50,761 nucleotides of DNA, from the NCBI GenBank assembly GCA_025201705.1, contig MU616711.1, forward strand, positions 1-50,761, in the 5' to 3' direction. The stretch is from Dissophora ornata (taxonomy: Eukaryota; Mortierellomycota; Mortierellomycetes; Mortierellales; Mortierellaceae). A program made the position numbers and the translations under genes. This document shows positions 46,937 through 50,761 of the stretch, one piece after another; position 1 is the stretch's first letter, and each line of letters opens with the position of its first letter. The notes beneath the pieces are model-generated. The model saw nothing but the letters and a program-made list of their open reading frames with translations. It searched no databases and was not told the origin of the DNA.

Positions 46937-48786
46937 ATGGCAGCCACACTCACACTCTTCTGTCTGGTCAGCGGCGAGCCGGCGTCGAGCGCATTTCCTG
47001 TAGAAGTATCCTCTGACAAGACCATCGGTCAGCTCAAGGACGCAATCGTGGCAAAGAAGCCGAACGCGTTTGAACACATCGACGCTAACGACCTGGCTCT
47101 CTGGCGTGTCACGGTGCCTGTCGACGACGACGACGAGGACCCTCCAATCCTGCTCGACACTCTGAGCGAGAAGAAGAAGCTGCACCCGACAGATGACCTC
47201 CCAGACGTCTTTAAAGAGACGCCACTGAAGAAAGCAATCCACATCCTCATCGAGCGACCCAAAGGTATGTCCCGGCTAAACCCGGTTTTGCCGGGAGCCA
47301 ACTTGCAAATTTGTTATGTGGCGGTGATAGTCATGTGTCTTATTGCTGACGAGCTTATTTTTTAACTACTACTACTACTACACTATCGACATCATTGTCG
47401 AGCGACCCAAAGGTATGTCCCGGTTGAACCCAGATTTTCCGGGAGCCCATTTGCAGATTTTTTTTTTCTCTCGCTGAAGAAATCTGCAAATGGGCTCCAT
47501 GGCCCGTGCGCGCTCCGGCATACACTTTCTAATACTCTTAAAAAAATAGCTACAAGTACGCCGCAGGCGCTGGAAATGGAGACGAGCATAGCGAAATTGC
47601 TGGAGGAGAACGAAGACCTGTGTGGAGGCAAGAGCGCCGACACCCTGCTCCCTGTAGTTGCTTCTCTACGAAAACAGCTCTCGGACATGACGCAATTATA
47701 TGCTGAACCAAAGAACACGTCGATTTGTAAGTGCTGAGTGACGGGAGACGGTAATTGTGGGGATGAACATTTACTATTTTTTTTCTTTTTTGCGCTCTAG
47801 CACTTGGGATCGTCGAGAAGAGAGGAGGGGAAAAGGTTTGCACATACACGACAGACATCAAACTGGCAACTGTCGAGCAGCTACGAACACTGCTTCACCA
47901 ACATTTCGAGCAGTTAAACGGTGACGACTATGTCCAAATTTTTGTGTACCAACCTGGGCACTCAAACCCTGTCCGGCTTGCTGACGACACCGTGCTTCGC
48001 TCTTGTTTGGAACAAGCTAAGGAAAATGGCCTAAAGAACCTCACCATATCTCTGGACAGTCCGGCCAAGAGTTTCTCCAAGTACACCTGGAATGAGGTTG
48101 TAGGCCAGTATGGAATATGGGACACTCCGGGACTGATGCCGCTTTTCGACATACAAGCCAGGTCGATGTCTGAAGACGAGAGAGAGGTGCTGGAGCACAT
48201 TGTGAAGGACTGCACTTTTAAGAAAAATGCGTATGTATTTGACAAGCTCGCAAGCGAGCTCACAAGATCATCGATTGTCGACACATTTATGGTTGGAGCA
48301 ATGAATTTTCACAAGTCCAATATGTTCCTGGCGCAACAACGCCATATGAGCGGCATGCGCGGCCATGGACCTGTCGACTTTGCAGTTGTTGATCGAATTC
48401 ACCAAACCCAGGTTCTTGGTGTCACAGAAGTCAAGACAAGCGAGGAGTTCGTTCAAGGCCTTGCTCAGAACATTGTGCAGCTCGATGTAGCCGTACAACA
48501 GAAGAAAAGAAAACGTACAGAAGATGACGATGGCGCCGGAGAGAGACAACCAGTTCGCTTTAGATCATATGGGATTGTGACGGACTCGTACAATTGGACG
48601 CTTCTGGAGTGCACATTGGACGAGGTTGACGCCCTGACGTATCGAGCAAAAGAAATTCCGGTCGGCTTTGACAAGGACATGAGAAAAGGAGGAAACGACC
48701 TAAGAGACAGCTGCGAGATAATATTTGGCTATGTTCTTGCACTGTTTGATTTGATGAAGGACGAAATTGTGATCTTCAATGGCTAA
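46937..48786 (+). CDS. Crinkler (CRN)-type protein with a different PD-(D/E)XK nuclease-like end
   Basis: Model: join(46937-47264, 47550-47726, 47801-48786), 1491 nt, 496 aa, phases consistent. Residues 1-109 are the ubiquitin-like CRN header (MAATLTLFCLVSGEPASSAF, IDANDLALWRVTV, IHILIERPKG). A short linker (MSRLN is intronic, not protein) leads to a second ubiquitin-like or header-like stretch in exon 3 (VQIFVYQPGHSNPVRLADDT). The C-terminal domain shows the nuclease pattern clearly: GPVDFAVVD (about 358-366), VLGVTEVKTSEEF with E-x-K (about 378-380), GLAQNIVQLDVAV with Gln, a basic KKRKR stretch, then FRSYGIVTDSYNWTLLEC. There is no P-loop NTPase, unlike the CRN at 37.6 kb. The last nine codons lie inside the first unit of a tandem repeat. 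Confidence 0.83.
47442..47498. repeat. Perfect 19-bp hairpin within CRN intron 1
   Basis: ggagcccatttgcagattt at 47442-47460 is the exact reverse complement of aaatctgcaaatgggctcc at 47480-47498, with a 19-nt T-rich loop. A decayed version of the same structure is present in the matching intron of the other CRN gene (about 37958-38023). Confidence 0.92.
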
Positions 48787-49340
48787 TGGCTTGGCCTACA
48801 GGCATGCGAGAGCAATGGTGGTAGTGGCGTTGGATAGAACTTGTTCAAAGCTTTGTTTCTGTAAAAACAAATGGCGCCAGGTTGGATGTAGGTTATCCAA
48901 TATTGACGTATTAGTAAACCGAGCTTGGCAAAACGAATCGTACACGACCTGTTCAGAATTGAAAACGAGCGTTCAGTGTGATCTTCAATGGCTAATGGCT
49001 TGGCCTACAGGCCTGCGAGAGCAATGGTGGTGGTGGTGTTGGATAGAGCTTGTTCAAAGCTTTGCTGCTGTAGAATCAAATGGCGCCAGGTTGGATGTAG
49101 GCTATCCAATATTGACGTATTAGTAAACCGAACAGGGCAAAACGAACCGTACACTTACCATAAATGGAAAAACGACCTGTTCAGAATTGAAAACGAGCGT
49201 TCAGAGTGATCTTCAATGGCTAATGGCTTGGCCTACAGGCATGCGAGAGCAATGGTAGTAGTGGTGTTGGATAGAACTTGTTCAAGGCTTTGCTTCTGTA
49301 GAATCAGATGGCGCCAGGTTGAGATGCAGGCGCACCCAAA
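48771..49340 (+). repeat. Tandem repeat of 209-228 bp, two full copies and a partial third
   Basis: gatcttcaatggctaatggcttggcctaca starts at 48771, 48980 and 49208. The first unit overlaps the CRN stop codon. Copy two has a 19-nt insertion (cttaccataaatggaaaaa region); copy three is cut off after about 120 bp by a T-run. Each unit includes tggcgccaggttggatg and, in the first two, gttcagaattgaaaacgagcg. Confidence 0.92.
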
Positions 49341-49773
49341 TACATGTTTCTCGTTTTTTTTTTTTTTTTTTTTTTTTTTTTTGAAAAGTTGGACATGTGC
49401 CCCCTCTCCTTTAAAGTTTTTTTACCATGCACGTGGGGCGTGGATTCAATTTAGGTCTTTGAGAACCTTTGCGCGCATGGTCTGACATTATTCCCCTCCC
49501 CCCTTTCCCCTCTCACCGCGCACTGCTCAGATGCTAAACTGTCGAGACAACAAGGCGGAGAATTAGTGTTTTTATTATGATTAGAAGAATTAGAAGAACA
49601 ACAAGAATAACAAGAACAACAACAACAACAAAAACACCTCCAGATCCGTATGTATTCGGGTAAGTGGCATCGCGTTTACAAAATTCGGGATATCAGGATG
49701 GAAGTAAGAGGTGAAAGGGTGGTGGGGGGTTGGGGTTGGAGGGAGCGTTCAATCCGGAATAATTCTACGCAAT
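49341..49773. other. Boundary zone with T-run between mobile region and HAP5
   Basis: A T-run of about 27 bases (near 49355-49382) follows the truncated repeat. After it the DNA is non-coding and should contain the 3' untranslated region of HAP5, including an AAC/AAG-rich stretch at 49580-49635. Confidence 0.55.
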
Positions 49774-50272
49774 CTACCACGTATCTGGTGGCATATGTGA
49801 TTGAGAAGAACCTTCGTTACCCCTATTGTGCTGTTGTTGTTGTGGTTGGAATTCATATCGCTGAGACTGTGGAGGTTGTTGTTGTTGTTGTTGCTGAGCC
49901 ATCTGTGCCCTCATGTACTGGAGTTGAAGTTGTTGCTGTTGTTGTTGTTCATGCTGGTATGGATCCATTGCCTCGCCGGGACCCTGCGCAGGTCATTAAA
50001 AGGAAAACAAAACAAAACAAAACAAAAAGGTCAGAGTTATGAATAGATGTTAACAAGCACAAAATAGGGGGGGAGGAGGGAAGAGGAGGAAGAAGAAGAA
50101 GAAGAGGAAGGTGCTCCGATCCACGTTACCATGGCAAAGGATCCATTTTCAAGAACGCCATACGGATATCCATATCCTTCAAACCCTCCGCCTCCGCCTC
50201 CACCGCCGCCGCCGCCGCCACCTGGACCGGGTGCTGCCATAGGTGAGAATTCCTGACTATGTCGATGCTCCA

Positions 50273-50306
<34 letters not shown>

Positions 50307-50744
50307 TGCTGCTGCTGCCGCGGCTTCTGCTGTGGTGACTTGTTGTTGTTGCTGTTGTGTAGCAGAATGTGATTTCGATTCCTTAGCCATTTTGTATTCC
50401 TCGCGGGGTACAATGTCGATCAAGAAATCAAACATGTCGGTCTTTGTGATGGCTGCAGCAATATCACTACGTTGAAGTGTCCGCCTCTTGTTTTCTTCGG
50501 CATGGATCCTTTAAAAAATGAAATGAAGGTGTGAAAAAAAAAGGATAGATATAGCATTAGGAGGGGGAGGAGGAGGATAGGAGGGTTAAGTTCAGCTGTA
50601 AAAAGAAGAGAGAGAGAGAAAAAAAAAAGAATCTCATTGTGGAGGGGGTTTTTTTGCTTACCATGCTCGGAGGGTCAACTCGGTAATAAAGATCTCACAG
50701 CCTTTATCAAAGATCATCGGAGCCTCTGCAGAGATCATCTTTGC
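49774..50744 (-). CDS. HAP5: HAP5/NF-YC subunit of the CCAAT-binding factor (5' end outside window)
   Basis: Histone-fold subunit that pairs with HAP3 and then HAP2 to bind CCAAT boxes in the nucleus. Exons in the window: complement(49774-49983, 50130-50508, 50662-50744), phases consistent; the first coding exon(s) lie beyond 50761. The histone fold reads [40 protein letters not shown] and [20 protein letters not shown], near-identical to known NF-YC proteins. After it the chain is low-complexity: poly-Gln, a run of about 18 Ala, about 13 Gly, and Gln-rich blocks to the stop at 49774, as expected for the activation part. The upstream acceptor at 50745-50746 (tag) shows that an intron lies at the window edge. 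Confidence 0.94.
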
Positions 50745-50761
50745 CTACACAGCACAAAAAA

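Noticed and set aside
48771..49340. CRISPR-like array
   Set aside because: The repeats are long, directly abutting and lack spacers; the context is eukaryotic.

Overview
The window is eukaryotic nuclear DNA from a fungus. Genes carry several short GT-AG introns and encode fungal core proteins: actin, an HDEL receptor, a Mo25/Hym1 scaffold, an Rsc7/Swp82 remodeller subunit and HAP5. Together with Crinkler-type (CRN) genes carrying restriction-endonuclease-like ends, this suggests an early-diverging fungus, most likely Mortierellomycotina. The lineage is an inference; the exon models are read directly from the sequence.

Region by region. 1.6-2.8 kb (-): HDEL receptor ERD2. 4.7-6.6 kb (-): a decayed RMD5/GID2 ubiquitin-ligase gene with two in-frame stops. 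7.0-8.5 kb (-): a Ser/Gln-rich protein with one C-terminal hydrophobic segment. 11.7-13.1 kb (+): secreted class-2 lipase. 13.3-16.1 kb (-): Mo25/Hym1, eight exons. 16.1-20.4 kb: no recognisable gene. 20.4-22.0 kb (-): ARF-like protein that has lost its GTP-binding motifs. 23.5-25.2 kb (-): Rsc7/Swp82. 25.6-27.0 kb (-): actin. 27-32.7 kb: mostly non-coding, with one fold-back repeat. 32.8-34.8 kb (+): 4-coumarate-CoA-ligase-like enzyme ending in the peroxisomal signal AKL.

From about 35 to 49.3 kb the character changes to mobile DNA. The region holds a decayed Ty3/Gypsy pol fragment (-), a small stand-alone PD-(D/E)XK nuclease-like gene (+), a full CRN gene with a P-loop NTPase and nuclease-like end (+), a Gag-like gene with zinc knuckles and a frameshift (-), a herpes UL52-type primase plus UL9-type helicase gene (-), and a second CRN gene with a different nuclease end (+). 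A perfect 62-bp direct repeat flanks the first two (+) genes, and related sequence lies in opposite orientations near 35.1 and 49.2 kb. This composite is the most interesting part of the window. The two CRN genes share promoter, N-terminal ubiquitin-like header, first-exon length (328 nt) and first intron, then diverge completely. The window ends inside HAP5 (-), one subunit of the CCAAT-binding factor.
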